Shown here: positions 33,867 through 43,394 of the stretch, piece by piece
Layout: each line of letters begins with the position of its first letter
Numbering within the stretch: the first letter of the stretch is position 1
From: Streptomyces angustmyceticus
GTDB lineage: Bacteria; Actinomycetota; Actinomycetes; Streptomycetales; Streptomycetaceae
DNA length: 64,000 bases
Reading direction: 5' to 3'
NCBI RefSeq assembly: GCF_019933235.1
Contig: NZ_CP082945.1
Location: forward strand, 6,919,501 to 6,983,500
Notes under the pieces: generated by a model
Seen by the model: the letters and a program-made list of their open reading frames with translations, nothing else
Database searches by the model: none
Told to the model about the DNA's origin: nothing
Position numbers and translations under genes: made by a program

Positions 33867-35152
33867 AGCACCGTGCTGTGCGCGGGCACCTCACGCGCCA
33901 CGATCGTGCCGTCGCTGTCCGTCCGGCGGCCGGTGACCAGATCGTGCAGCCGGTAGGAGTCGGCGTCCGGCAACCCGGCCGTGTCCGCCGTGACCGACAG
34001 CGTGCGCGGCGTGTCGCCCGAGTTGAACAGGGCGATCGCCCGGTCGCCGTTCTTCAGCGGCTTGGCCAGCACCGCGGAGCCGTCGTCCTGCTGCACGACG
34101 GTCCCCTGGATGCCCAGCGCGTCCTGGTCGACGGCGATGACCTTCTTGTTGCCCAGCACCTTGCGGGCCGCCGCGGACAGGCCGCCGACATCCGTGCTGG
34201 AGATCAGCGGCGCCGCCATCATCGCCCACAGCGACATCTGGCTCTGGATCTCCTGCCGGGTCAGGCCCGTGTCGCCGGCCAGCAGGAAGTCCGGGTCGTT
34301 CCAGCGGCCGGGGCTCTGCAGGTTCGCCAGCCGGGCGTTGTAGCGGAAGTTGTAGACGATGGACGACCACTTCGCGGCCGGGGTGCTCTTCTGGAGCGCC
34401 ACGTCCCGCCCGCCCCGCCACAGGTTGCCGAGCTCGGCCGACCAGCCGATGACCCGGTGCCAGACGCTGTCGCCGGCGAACTGGAAGTAGGCCGGCGCCG
34501 ACACCGAGAAGGTGATCGGGCGGCCGGAGTCCCGCAGCGCACGGCTCATCTGCCCGTACAGGTCCCGGTAGGTCTCCTCCTTGGTGTGCCCCGGGGCGAC
34601 GGGCACATTGCAGCCGTCCGCCTTGACGTAGTCGACCTTCCAGCGGGCGAACAGCTCCGCGTCTTCCCGGAAATGGCCGAGACTGCCCGGATATTTCTCA
34701 CAGGTGAGGGTGCCGACGTCCTCGTAGATCCCGAACTTCAGCCCCAGCCGGTGCAGCTCCCGCCCGAGGTGGGCCATGCCGTGCGGGAACTTCGCCGGGT
34801 CCGCCGTCAGCTCCCCCCGGGGGCCGCGCTGCCTGCTCATCCAGCAGTCGTCGACGGTGACGGTGCGGTAGCCGCGCCGCGCCAGACCCGAACGGACCAG
34901 CGCCCGCGCATTGTCGAGGACGACCTTCTCGTTGATGTCGCACATGTAGTACGACCAGTTGTTCCAGCCCATCGGGGGCGTCGGGGCCAGGTTCGGATAG
35001 GCCCCGGCGGCCGTCCGGGCGCCGGGCGCACGGCCCGTACCGGGGGCGGCGGAGGCGGGCGCGGGGGCCGCGAGCAGCCCGGCGGAGCAGGCGGCGACGG
35101 CGGTGAGTCCGGCGAGGGTGCGGCCGATGCGGGGTACCGACGAGTGGGACAC
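33845..35152 (-). CDS. secreted alpha-galactosidase (GH27)
   Basis: A 435-residue glycoside hydrolase. The signal peptide has a basic start, the hydrophobic run LAGLTAVAACSAGLLAAPAPA, and ASA|A cleavage at about 35. The GH27 barrel follows: PPMGWNNWSYYMCDIN, TVTVDDCWM, GLKFGIYEDVGTLTC, the nucleophile Asp in DYVKADGCNV and the acid/base Asp in RWNDPDFLLAG. A C-terminal beta domain lies at about 350-435. It releases terminal alpha-1,6-galactose (or related sugars) from plant oligosaccharides outside the cell. The GTG start is preceded by GAGG at 6 bases. No carbohydrate-binding module or sugar ABC transporter is nearby. Confidence 0.92.
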   Translation of the reverse strand: MSHSSVPRIGRTLAGLTAVAACSAGLLAAPAPASAAPGTGRAPGARTAAGAYPNLAPTPPMGWNNWSYYMCDINEKVVLDNARALVRSGLARRGYRTVTVDDCWMSRQRGPRGELTADPAKFPHGMAHLGRELHRLGLKFGIYEDVGTLTCEKYPGSLGHFREDAELFARWKVDYVKADGCNVPVAPGHTKEETYRDLYGQMSRALRDSGRPITFSVSAPAYFQFAGDSVWHRVIGWSAELGNLWRGGRDVALQKSTPAAKWSSIVYNFRYNARLANLQSPGRWNDPDFLLAGDTGLTRQEIQSQMSLWAMMAAPLISSTDVGGLSAAARKVLGNKKVIAVDQDALGIQGTVVQQDDGSAVLAKPLKNGDRAIALFNSGDTPRTLSVTADTAGLPDADSYRLHDLVTGRRTDSDGTIVAREVPAHSTVLYRVTPD

Positions 35153-35332
35153 GGGTCACCTCACGGGTGGGCGGGACGGCCTGCGAAGAGGGCGGCGACG
35201 GTGGTGCCGGGGCGGAGCACGGCCGGACGCTAGGAGCAGCCCCATGCCCGGTCAAGAAGCCGCACCGGCCCGGGTGAAGGTTTCAGCCGCCTGCACTCTG
35301 GCGACCGGGATCACCGCGTGCTACCAAGGGGC

Positions 35333-36913
35333 ATGCCGGAACGGACTTCGTATGACGCGGTCATCGTCGGCGGCGGGCACAACGGACTGGTGGCCGCCGC
35401 CTATCTCGCACGCGCCGGGCACAGCGTGCTGGTGCTGGAGCGGCTGGACCACACCGGTGGTGCCGCCGTGTCGACCCGGGCGTTCGCCGGGGTCGACGCC
35501 CGGCTGTCGCGCTACTCCTACCTCGTCAGCCTGCTGCCGCCGAAGATCGTGCGGGATCTCGGGCTGCGCTTCGCGGTCCGCAAGCGCACCGTCTCCTCCT
35601 ACACGCCCACCGTCCGCGACGGCCGCCCCACCGGTCTCCTGGTCGGCGGCGGCGAGGACCGGACCCGCGCCGCCTTCGCCGAACTCACCGGATCTGAGCG
35701 GGAGTTCGCCGCCTGGCAGCGCTTCTACGGCACCACGGCGCGGCTCGCCGAGCGCGTCTTCCCCACCCTGACCGAGCCGCTGCCGACCCGCGCCGCGCTC
35801 CGCGCCGTGGTGGACGACGACGCGACCTGGCACGCCCTGTTCGAACGCCCCCTGGGGGAGGCGGTCGAGGAGACCTTCGCCGACGACCTGGTCCGCGGGG
35901 TGGTCCTCACCGACGCCCTCATCGGCACCTTCGCCACCGCCCACGACCCGTCGCTGCGTCAGAACCGCTGCTTCCTGTACCACGTCATCGGCGGCGGCAC
36001 CGGCGACTGGGACGTCCCCCTCGGCGGGATGGGCGCCCTCACCGACGCCCTCGCCGACGCCGCCCGCCGGGCCGGCGCGGAGATCGTCACCGAGTGCGCG
36101 GTGACCGGCATCGCGACGGACGGCCGCGGCGCGGAGGTGACCTGCGAACGCGGCACCGTCGGCGCCCGCCGGGTCCTCGTCAACGCCGCTCCGCGCGAGC
36201 TGGCCCGCCTGCTGGGCGAGGCCCCGCCGCCACCCGCCGAGGGCGCCCAGCTCAAGGTCAACATGCTGCTCACCCGGCTGCCGCGGCTGCGGGACACCGG
36301 AGTGGACCCGCGGGAGGCCTTCTCCGGCACCTTCCACATCGCCGAGGGCTACGATCAGCTGGAGAGCGCCTACCAGCAGGCCGCGTCCGGCGCCCTGCCC
36401 GCCTCCCCGCCCTCCGAGATCTACTGCCACTCGCTCACCGACCCCTCGATCCTCGGCGCCGACCTGGTCCGGCAGGGCTACCAGACGCTCACCCTGTTCG
36501 GCCTGCACGCCCCCGCGAGCCTGTTCACCGCCGATACCGCCGACCACGCAGCCACCCGCGACCGCCTCCTGGCGGCCACCCTCGCCGAACTGGACCGTCA
36601 CCTCGCCGAGCCGCTCGCCGACTGCCTGGCCCACGACGCCGACGGCCGCCCCTGCATCGAGGCCCGCTCGCCCCTCGACCTGGACCGCGAACTCGGCCTG
36701 CCGGGCGGCAACATCTTCCACCGCGACCTGGCCTTCCCGTACGCGGACCCCTCGGACGAGGACCGCGACGGCACCCGGTCCGCGGCGGCCCGCTGGGGTG
36801 TGGCGACCACCCACCCGAACGTGCTCCTGTGCGGTGCGGGCGCGGTGCGGGGCGGGGGAGTGAGCGGCATCCCCGGGCACAACGCGGCGATGGCGGTGCT
36901 GGAGGAGGGGTGA
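35333..36913 (+). CDS. NAD(P)/FAD-dependent oxidoreductase, PYROXD2/phytoene-desaturase-like
   Basis: A 526-residue flavoprotein with the dinucleotide fold at the very N-terminus (YDAVIVGGGHNGLVAAAYLARAG ... VLVLERLDHTGGAAVS). It also has the family block GGTGDWDVPLGGMGALTDALADAARRAGAEI and a C-terminal FAD contact (VLLCGAGAVRGGGVSGIPGHNAAMAVL). This is the pattern of the CrtI-like/PYROXD2 group, whose bacterial members are mostly of unknown substrate. The ATG at 35333 has AAGGGG one base upstream; a GTG 15 bases earlier is an alternative. No carotenoid genes are near, so a carotenoid role is not supported. Confidence 0.83.
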   Translation: MPERTSYDAVIVGGGHNGLVAAAYLARAGHSVLVLERLDHTGGAAVSTRAFAGVDARLSRYSYLVSLLPPKIVRDLGLRFAVRKRTVSSYTPTVRDGRPTGLLVGGGEDRTRAAFAELTGSEREFAAWQRFYGTTARLAERVFPTLTEPLPTRAALRAVVDDDATWHALFERPLGEAVEETFADDLVRGVVLTDALIGTFATAHDPSLRQNRCFLYHVIGGGTGDWDVPLGGMGALTDALADAARRAGAEIVTECAVTGIATDGRGAEVTCERGTVGARRVLVNAAPRELARLLGEAPPPPAEGAQLKVNMLLTRLPRLRDTGVDPREAFSGTFHIAEGYDQLESAYQQAASGALPASPPSEIYCHSLTDPSILGADLVRQGYQTLTLFGLHAPASLFTADTADHAATRDRLLAATLAELDRHLAEPLADCLAHDADGRPCIEARSPLDLDRELGLPGGNIFHRDLAFPYADPSDEDRDGTRSAAARWGVATTHPNVLLCGAGAVRGGGVSGIPGHNAAMAVLEEG

Positions 36914-36948
36914 GGGGCGGGCGCCGGCCGCTCTCCCCGGCCCGGCAT

Positions 36949-36971
36949 GTTTCTGACGCTGCATCAGAAAC
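36949..36971. promoter_or_regulatory. palindromic operator candidate TCTGA-N7-TCAGA (copy 1)
   Basis: GTTTCTGA (36949-36956) and TCAGAAAC (36964-36971) are perfect 8-base inverted repeats around a 7-base spacer. The centre is about 50 bases upstream of the nitronate-monooxygenase-type gene. The inner core TCTGA-N7-TCAGA and the half TCAGAAA recur at 49626-49642, in front of another fatty-acid-type gene set. The geometry suits a TetR-family dimer. Confidence 0.55.
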
Positions 36972-37010
36972 TCTCTTCCCTCGTACGGCCCGCTGCGGCA
37001 TCCTGCGCCC

Positions 37011-38114
37011 ATGCAGACGGAGCTGAGCAACGCCCTGGGAGTCGAGCACGCCGTCTTCGGGTTCACACCCTTCCCCGCGGTCGCCGCGGCGATCACCCGG
37101 GCCGGCGGCTTCGGGGTGCTCGGCGCGGTCCGCTACACCGCGCCGGACGAACTCGCCCGCGACCTGGACTGGATGCAGGAGCACACCGACGGGCTGCCCT
37201 ACGGGCTCGACGTGGTGATGCCCGCCAAGAAGGTCGACGGCGTCACCGAGGCCGAGATCGAGGCGATGATCCCGCAGGAGCACCGCCGCTTCGTCACCGA
37301 CCTCCTCGACAAGCACCAGGTGCCGCGGCTCGCGGAGGGCGAAACATCCGGCTGGCGGATCACCGGATGGATGGAGCAGGTCGCCCGCACCCAGCTCGAC
37401 GTGGCCTTCGACTATCCGATCAAGCTCCTGGCCAACGCCCTCGGCTCGCCCCCGCCCGACATCGTCCGGCGCGCCCACGACCACGGCGTCCTCGTCGCCG
37501 CGCTCGCCGGCAGCCCGCGCCACGCCCGCCACCACAAGGCCGCCGGCATCGACATCGTCGTCGCCCAGGGGTACGAGGCCGGCGGCCACACGGGCGAGAT
37601 CGCCACCATGGTCCTCACCCCGGAAGTGGTGGCCGCCGTCGATCCGCTGCCGGTCCTCGCCGCGGGCGGCATCGGCACCGGCGAGCAGATCGCCGCCGGC
37701 CTCGCCCTCGGCGCCCAGGGCGTCTGGCTGGGCTCGCTCTGGCTGACCTGCGAGGAGGCCGATCTGCACTCCCGGCGGCTGACCGCGAAGCTGCTCGCCG
37801 CGGGGCCGGGCGACACCGTCCGCTCCCGCGCCCTGACCGGCAAACCCGCCCGCCAACTGCGCACCGCATGGACCGACGCCTGGGACGGGCCGGACGGCCC
37901 CGGCCCCCTCCCGATGCCGCTGCAGGGACTGCTGGTCGCCGAGGCCAACTCCCGTATCCAGCGGTACGAGGTCGAGCCCCTGCTCGGCACCCCGGTCGGC
38001 CAGATCGTCGGCCGGATGAACAGCGAACGCAGCGTAGCGGCCGTCTTCGACGACCTCACCCGCGGCTTCGAGCGGGCCGTCGACCGCATCAACCGCATCG
38101 CCGGACGTGCCTGA
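37011..38114 (+). CDS. nitronate monooxygenase / 2-nitropropane-dioxygenase-type flavoprotein
   Basis: A 367-residue FMN TIM-barrel protein: FPAVAAAITRAGGFGVLGAV at the N-terminus, the FMN-phosphate loops VAQGYEAGGHTGEI and LAAGGIGTGEQIAAGLALGAQGVWLGS. Family members oxidise alkyl nitronates or act as enoyl-CoA-type reductases. The actinobacterial steroid-catabolism protein IpdC belongs to this superfamily. The gene is followed 19 bases later by an acyl-CoA synthetase gene in the same direction, which favours a role in acyl-CoA catabolism over detoxification. There is no clear SD before the ATG. The palindrome at 36949-36971 sits in its promoter region. Confidence 0.85.
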   Translation: MQTELSNALGVEHAVFGFTPFPAVAAAITRAGGFGVLGAVRYTAPDELARDLDWMQEHTDGLPYGLDVVMPAKKVDGVTEAEIEAMIPQEHRRFVTDLLDKHQVPRLAEGETSGWRITGWMEQVARTQLDVAFDYPIKLLANALGSPPPDIVRRAHDHGVLVAALAGSPRHARHHKAAGIDIVVAQGYEAGGHTGEIATMVLTPEVVAAVDPLPVLAAGGIGTGEQIAAGLALGAQGVWLGSLWLTCEEADLHSRRLTAKLLAAGPGDTVRSRALTGKPARQLRTAWTDAWDGPDGPGPLPMPLQGLLVAEANSRIQRYEVEPLLGTPVGQIVGRMNSERSVAAVFDDLTRGFERAVDRINRIAGRA

Positions 38115-38133
38115 TCCCGAGGAGGACAGCGGA

Positions 38134-39693
38134 ATGACCCACGACTCCCCACCGCCCAACGGCTTCTGGGCGCAGGCCACCGCCGACCCGGACCGCAGGG
38201 TCCTGATCGCCCCGGACGGCGAGCAGTGGACCGCCGGGCGGCTGCACGCCGCGTGCAACCGGCTGGTCCACGGCCTGCGCGCGGCGGGGCTGCGGCGGGG
38301 TGACGCCTTCGCCGTGGTCCTCCCCAACGGCGTCGAGTTCTTCACCGCCTACCTCGCCGCCTCCCAGGCCGGTTTCTACCTCGTTCCCGTCAACCACCAC
38401 CTGGTCGGCCCGGAGATCGCCTGGATCGTCGCCGACTCCGGGGCGAAGGTGCTGATCGCGCACGAGCGGTTCGCCGAGGCGGCCCGGCAGGCGGCGGACG
38501 AGGCGCACCTGCCCGCCTCCCACCGCTACGCCGTCGGGGCGGCCGACGGCTTCCGGCCCTACGCCCAACTCCTCGACGGACAGCCGGAGTCCGCGCCCGG
38601 CGACCGCACGCTGGGCTGGGTCATGAACTACACCTCGGGCACCACCGGACGCCCGCGCGGCATCCGCCGGCCGCTGCCCGGCACCGAGCCCGAGGCCGCT
38701 CACCTCGGCGGATTCCTCGCCATCTTCGGCATCCGGCCGTTCGACGACAACGTCCATCTGGTGTGCTCGCCGCTCTACCACACCGCCGTCCTGCAGTTCG
38801 CCGGCGCCTCGCTGCACATCGGCCACCGCCTCGTCCTGATGGACAAGTGGACGCCGCAGAGCATGCTGGCCCTGATCGAGGAACACCGCTGCACCCACAC
38901 CCATATGGTGCCCACCCAGTTCCACCGGCTGCTGGCCCTGCCGGAGGAGACCCGCGCCGCGTACGACGTGCGCTCGATGCGGCACGCCCTGCACGGTGCC
39001 GCGCCCTGCCCCGACCACGTCAAACGCGCGATGATCGAGTGGTGGGGCGACTGCGTCGAGGAGTACTACGCGGCCAGCGAGGGCGGCGGCGCCTTCGCGA
39101 CCGCCGAGGACTGGCTCAAGAAGCCCGGGACGGTCGGCAAAGCCTGGCCGATCAGCGAACTGGCCGTCTTCGACGACGACGGGAACCGGCTGCCCCCGGG
39201 CGAACTCGGCACCGTCTACATGAAGATGAGCACCGGCGGCTTCCGCTACCACAAGGACGAGGGCAAGACGGAGAAGAACCGGATCGGCGACTTCTTCACC
39301 GTCGGCGACCTCGGGTACCTGGACGCGGACGGCTACCTCTTCCTCCGCGACCGCAAAATCGACATGATCATCTCGGGCGGGGTGAACATCTACCCCGCCG
39401 AGATCGAGTCCGTCCTGCTCGCCCACCCCGCGGTCGCCGACGCGGCCGCCTTCGGCATCCCGCACGACGACTGGGGCGAGGAGGTCAAGGCCGTCGTGGA
39501 ACCCTCCGAGGGCCACCTGCCGGGACCCGAACTGGCCGCGGAGATCATGGCCCACTGCGCGCGGCAGCTGGCCGGCTACAAACGGCCCAAGTCCGTCGAC
39601 TTCCTCGCCGCCATGCCACGCGACCCCAACGGCAAGCTGTACAAGCGCCGGCTGCGCGAACCGTACTGGGAGGGCCGCGAGCGCGCGGTGTAA
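38134..39693 (+). CDS. acyl-CoA synthetase (AMP-forming)
   Basis: A 519-residue ANL-superfamily ligase. P-loop MNYTSGTTGRPRGIRRP, adenine region EYYAASEGGG, TVGDLGYLDADGYLFLRDRKIDMIISGGVNIYPAEIES and the catalytic Lys in DPNGKLYKRRLR. It activates a carboxylic acid to an acyl-CoA through an acyl-adenylate. The ATG at 38134 is chosen because GAGGAGG lies about 7 bases upstream; an in-frame GTG nine codons earlier overlaps the previous gene and lacks an SD. Probably co-transcribed with the flavoprotein gene. The acid substrate is unknown; long-chain or steroid-type acids fit FadD-like neighbours. Confidence 0.92.
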   Translation: MTHDSPPPNGFWAQATADPDRRVLIAPDGEQWTAGRLHAACNRLVHGLRAAGLRRGDAFAVVLPNGVEFFTAYLAASQAGFYLVPVNHHLVGPEIAWIVADSGAKVLIAHERFAEAARQAADEAHLPASHRYAVGAADGFRPYAQLLDGQPESAPGDRTLGWVMNYTSGTTGRPRGIRRPLPGTEPEAAHLGGFLAIFGIRPFDDNVHLVCSPLYHTAVLQFAGASLHIGHRLVLMDKWTPQSMLALIEEHRCTHTHMVPTQFHRLLALPEETRAAYDVRSMRHALHGAAPCPDHVKRAMIEWWGDCVEEYYAASEGGGAFATAEDWLKKPGTVGKAWPISELAVFDDDGNRLPPGELGTVYMKMSTGGFRYHKDEGKTEKNRIGDFFTVGDLGYLDADGYLFLRDRKIDMIISGGVNIYPAEIESVLLAHPAVADAAAFGIPHDDWGEEVKAVVEPSEGHLPGPELAAEIMAHCARQLAGYKRPKSVDFLAAMPRDPNGKLYKRRLREPYWEGRERAV

Positions 39694-39795
39694 CGGGCGG
39701 TCCGGGACCCGGAGCCCCGGACGGGCGGGAGGCCGCCGCCCCGGGCTCCGGTCGGGTGGCTTGACCGGCGGTGCGGGGCGGCCGAGGATCGCGCC

Positions 39796-41424
39796 ATGAC
39801 GCCAGCGCGGAGCAACACGGTCGACGGAGTCCTGCGGCGCAGCGCCCGGCGGGTGCCGGGGCGGACCGCGGTGCGGTACGCCGAACGGGCCTGGACCTAC
39901 CGCGAGCTGGACGACGCGGTGAGCGCCGCGGCCCGGGTGCTGCGCGCCGACGGCCTACGGCCCGGCGACCGGGTCGCCTCCTACGGCCACAACTCGGACG
40001 CGTACCTGATCGGGTTCCTGGCCTGCGCCCGCGCCGGACTGGTGCACGTTCCGGTCAACCACGGCCTCACCGGCGAGGACCTGCGCTATCTGCTGGACCA
40101 GTCGGGCAGCGCCCTCGTCCTCACCGACACCGCCCTCGCCCACCGGCTGCCGGACACCGTCCGCACCATGCCGCTGTACGGGGCGCCGGACGGACTGCTG
40201 GAGCGGCTGGCGGCCGGCGCCGGGGCGGGCGCCGACGAGGGGCCGGCCGGCGAGGGGCCGGGTGCCGGCGGGACGGGCGCCGACGGGTCCGGTGCCGCCG
40301 GACCCGACGCCGCCGGGCCGGCGGCCGAGGTGTCCGACGAGGCCCTCGTCCAGCTCCTCTACACCTCGGGAACCACCGCCCTGCCCAAGGGCGCGATGAT
40401 GACGCACCGCGCCCTGGTGCACGAGTACACCAGCGCCGTCGTCGCCCTCGACCTCAAGGAGACCGACCGGCCGCTGCACTCGCTGCCGCTCTACCACTCC
40501 GCGCAGATGCACGTCTTCCTGCTGCCCTACCTGGCGGTGGGCGCGGAGAACACCATCCTGGACGGGCCCGACCCCGACCGGATCTTCGACCTGGTGGAAA
40601 AGGGCCTGGCCGACAGCCTGTTCGCGCCGCCGACCGTCTGGATCGCGCTGTCCCGCCACCCCGGCTTCGCCACCCGGGAGCTGAGCGGGCTGCGCAAGGC
40701 CTACTACGGTGCCTCGATCATGCCGGTACCGGTCCTGGAGCGGCTCCGCGCCCGGCTGCCCGGGCTCGCCTTCTACAACTGCTTCGGGCAGAGCGAGATC
40801 GGGCCGCTGGCCACCGTGCTCGGCCCCGGGGAACACGAGGGCCGGATGGACTCCTGCGGGCGCCCGGTGCTGTTCGTCGAGGCGCGGGTGGTGGACGAGG
40901 AGGGCCGGGAGGTGCCCGACGGCACCCGGGGCGAGATCGTCTACCGCTCCCCGCAACTGTGCACCGGCTACTGGGACAAGCCCGAGGAGACCGCCGAGGC
41001 GTTCCGCGACGGCTGGTTCCACTCCGGCGACCTCGCCGTCCGCGACGCCGAGGGCTATTTCACGGTGGTCGACCGGGTCAAGGACGTCATCAACTCCGGT
41101 GGCGTCCTGGTCGCCTCGCGCCAGGTGGAGGACGTGCTCTACGAGCATCCGCAGGTGGCCGAGGTCGCGGTCATCGGGCTGCCGGACGAGCGCTGGATCG
41201 AGGCCGTGACCGCGGTGGTCGTACGGCGCACGGACGGCACGGGCGGTGCCGGGGACGCGGGTGGCGGGCAGGGCGTGGGGGAGCAGGAGCTGATCGAGGC
41301 GGCCCGCGCCCGCCTCGCGCCGTTCAAGGCGCCCAAACGGGTGATGTTCGTGGACGCGCTGCCGCGCAACGCCAGTGGCAAGGTCCTCAAGCGGGAGCTG
41401 CGGGAACGGTTCGGCGCGCCCTGA
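39796..41424 (+). CDS. acyl-CoA synthetase (AMP-forming), second
   Basis: A 542-residue ANL ligase: LLYTSGTTALPKGAMMTH (P-loop), YNCFGQSEIGPLATVL, GWFHSGDLAVRDAEGYFTVVDRVKDVINSGGV and the C-terminal RNASGKVLKRELRERF with the catalytic Lys. Two low-complexity Gly/Ala/Asp inserts (about 140-180, and about 475-490) are unusual for the family; they lie in surface loops and look like GC-driven expansions. It starts 102 bases after the previous synthetase and has no copy of the palindrome seen at 36949, so it may be a separate unit. Fatty-acid or aryl-acid activation is the likely reaction. Confidence 0.91.
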   Translation: MTPARSNTVDGVLRRSARRVPGRTAVRYAERAWTYRELDDAVSAAARVLRADGLRPGDRVASYGHNSDAYLIGFLACARAGLVHVPVNHGLTGEDLRYLLDQSGSALVLTDTALAHRLPDTVRTMPLYGAPDGLLERLAAGAGAGADEGPAGEGPGAGGTGADGSGAAGPDAAGPAAEVSDEALVQLLYTSGTTALPKGAMMTHRALVHEYTSAVVALDLKETDRPLHSLPLYHSAQMHVFLLPYLAVGAENTILDGPDPDRIFDLVEKGLADSLFAPPTVWIALSRHPGFATRELSGLRKAYYGASIMPVPVLERLRARLPGLAFYNCFGQSEIGPLATVLGPGEHEGRMDSCGRPVLFVEARVVDEEGREVPDGTRGEIVYRSPQLCTGYWDKPEETAEAFRDGWFHSGDLAVRDAEGYFTVVDRVKDVINSGGVLVASRQVEDVLYEHPQVAEVAVIGLPDERWIEAVTAVVVRRTDGTGGAGDAGGGQGVGEQELIEAARARLAPFKAPKRVMFVDALPRNASGKVLKRELRERFGAP

Positions 41425-41534
41425 GCCGGGCGGGGCCCCGCGCGCGGAAGGGCGGTTGTCAGTGCCCCCTGCCATCCTGAGAAACGGCGGGCACCAGCCG
41501 TGCACGTCACCATCCGTGCGACGGAGGAGCACCC

Positions 41535-42335
41535 ATGCTGACGACCCACTACGTCCCGGGCACACCGAACTGGCTGGACCTCGGGGCCCCCGACATCGAC
41601 GCCGCCGTCTCCTTCTACGGCGCCGTGTTCGGCTGGACCTTCCAGTCGGCCGGCCCGGACTCCGGCGGGTACGGCTTCTTCCAGCTCGACGGCCGGACGG
41701 TGGCAGCCGTCGGCCCGCTGATGGACGAGGGTGCGCGGTCCGCCTGGACGGTGTACTTCCACACCCCCGACGCGGACGCCACGCTCACGTTGGTGGAGCA
41801 GGCCGGCGGCACGGTGCGCGTCCCCCCGATGGACGTCTTCACCGCGGGCCGGCTGGCCGCGTTCACCGACCCGACGGGCGCCGAGTTCGCCGTGTGGCAG
41901 CCGGGCGACGTCCAGGGCCTGGACACCGTCATGGAACCGAACTCCCTGTGCTGGACGGAGCTGTACACCACGGACGCGGCCGCCGCGAAGGACTTCTACC
42001 GCTCGGTCTTCTCCTGGAGCCACCAGGACATGCCGATGGGCGGGGACATGATCTATTCCGTCGTCTCCGCGCCGGGCGGCGGCAAGGGCGACGACACCGG
42101 GCACGGCGGCATCATGCAGCTGCAGAAGGAACACCTGCAGGCCGGCTCGTCCTCGGAGTGGCACCCGTACTTCGGCGTGACCGACTGCGACGCCACCTTC
42201 GCCGCGGCCACCGGCCAGGGCGCCACGGTCCTGATCCCGCCCGTGGACGCGCCGGGCGTCGGCCGGCTGGCGATGGTCAAGGACCCGGCGGGAGCCCCGT
42301 TCGCCCTGATCAAGGGGGACCCGACCCTGGCCTGA
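41535..42335 (+). CDS. VOC-family protein (two glyoxalase-like domains), paralogue
   Basis: A 266-residue protein with two VOC modules: residues about 10-125 (NWLDLGAPDIDAAVSFYGAVFGW) and 140-262 (CWTELYTTDAAAAKDFYRSVFSW). It resembles the protein at 22979-23743 in both halves (the PPMDVFTAGRLAAFTDPTGAEFAVWQ block matches PMDVFDLGRFAVMADPEGAVFSLWQ). A GGAGGAG SD lies 5 bases before the ATG. Metal-ligand residues of true glyoxalase I are not obviously conserved, so a binding or resistance role is as likely as catalysis. Monocistronic in appearance. Confidence 0.87.
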   Translation: MLTTHYVPGTPNWLDLGAPDIDAAVSFYGAVFGWTFQSAGPDSGGYGFFQLDGRTVAAVGPLMDEGARSAWTVYFHTPDADATLTLVEQAGGTVRVPPMDVFTAGRLAAFTDPTGAEFAVWQPGDVQGLDTVMEPNSLCWTELYTTDAAAAKDFYRSVFSWSHQDMPMGGDMIYSVVSAPGGGKGDDTGHGGIMQLQKEHLQAGSSSEWHPYFGVTDCDATFAAATGQGATVLIPPVDAPGVGRLAMVKDPAGAPFALIKGDPTLA

Positions 42336-42551
42336 GCCGCCCCGCCGCCGGTCCGCACCTTCCCCGCCCCGAAAATGCCGGGCCCGCGACGGCCGCAACG
42401 CCTATCGTCCCCCGGGGCGGTGGCACGCGTTCCGCTTGGCGGAAGGAAGCGCATGCCGCCGCCGGGCGGAGAGCGCGCGGCGAGCAGAGCACGCCGCACG
42501 ACGAGCGAGACGGCGGCACGGCCACGCCGCAGGACGGAAGAGGCAGGCGCG

Positions 42552-43394
42552 GTGGAAGCAGGACGGCAGGAGTGGTGGACGGCCTCGGGAGTCAGGCTGC
42601 GCCGGGTCTCCTCCGGCGCCGGGCGCGGAAACTGGCTCTTCGTGCCCGGCGGACCAGGACTCGGCTCCGAGTCCCTGCACGGCCTGGTGGCGGCGGCCCG
42701 GGTCCCCGGAACCGCCTGGCTGGTCGATCTGCCCGGCGACGGCTCCAACCGTGACGTCCCAGCGGTCCCGGCCGACCCCTACGCCCACTGGCCGTGCGCC
42801 CTCACCGAGGCCGCACGGGCGCTGGACGAGGTGGTGATGGTCGGACACTCCACCGGAGGCATGTTCCTGCTGTCCGTCCCGGAACTCGCGGACCACCTCG
42901 CGGGCCTGGCGCTGATCAGCAGCGCCCCGCACGCCGGATGGCGCCCCGCCTTCGCCCGCTACGCCCAGGACCACCCGCTCCCGGACGTCGACGCCGCGGC
43001 CGAGCGCTACGCCCGACAGCCCGATGACCGGACCCTGCGTGACCTGACCCTGGCCGCCGCGCCCTGGAACTTCACCCCGTCCGCGTCCGCCGAGGGCCGG
43101 GCCCTCCTGACCGGCCTTCCCTACTGCCATGGCGCGGTGGCCTGGGCCGACGCCCACTTCGACGACGACTACCGCGCCCGCTGGACACCACACGCCCTGC
43201 CCACCCTGATCGTCAGCGGCGACCAGGACCGCATCGTCGACCAGCGCCTCTGGCGGGACGAGCCCGGCTTCCACGGCCCGCACATCGCCCACCACCGAAT
43301 CGGCGGCGCCGGCCACTTCCCCTGGATCGAGAACCCCGGCTCCGTCCGCACGGCCTTCGCCGACCTCGCCGCCCGCCTGCCCCGGACGACCTGA
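42552..43394 (+). CDS. alpha/beta hydrolase
   Basis: A 280-residue alpha/beta-fold hydrolase: oxyanion region LFVPGGPGLGSES, nucleophile elbow VMVGHSTGGMF (Ser), acid Asp in LIVSGDQDRIVD, and His in IGGAGHFPWIENP. An N-terminal WWTASGVRLRRVSSGAG beta hairpin precedes the core. The GTG at 42552 is chosen over upstream starts because the preceding 59 codons are Arg-rich low-complexity sequence and an AGGCAGG SD precedes it. Likely an esterase or peptidase-like hydrolase of unknown substrate. No operon partner is evident. Confidence 0.82.
   Translation: MEAGRQEWWTASGVRLRRVSSGAGRGNWLFVPGGPGLGSESLHGLVAAARVPGTAWLVDLPGDGSNRDVPAVPADPYAHWPCALTEAARALDEVVMVGHSTGGMFLLSVPELADHLAGLALISSAPHAGWRPAFARYAQDHPLPDVDAAAERYARQPDDRTLRDLTLAAAPWNFTPSASAEGRALLTGLPYCHGAVAWADAHFDDDYRARWTPHALPTLIVSGDQDRIVDQRLWRDEPGFHGPHIAHHRIGGAGHFPWIENPGSVRTAFADLAARLPRTT

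Noticed and set aside
35333..36913. Carotenoid (crtI) phytoene desaturase
   Set aside because: The fold is CrtI-like, but the sequence fits the PYROXD2 group and no crtB/crtE/crtY genes are nearby.
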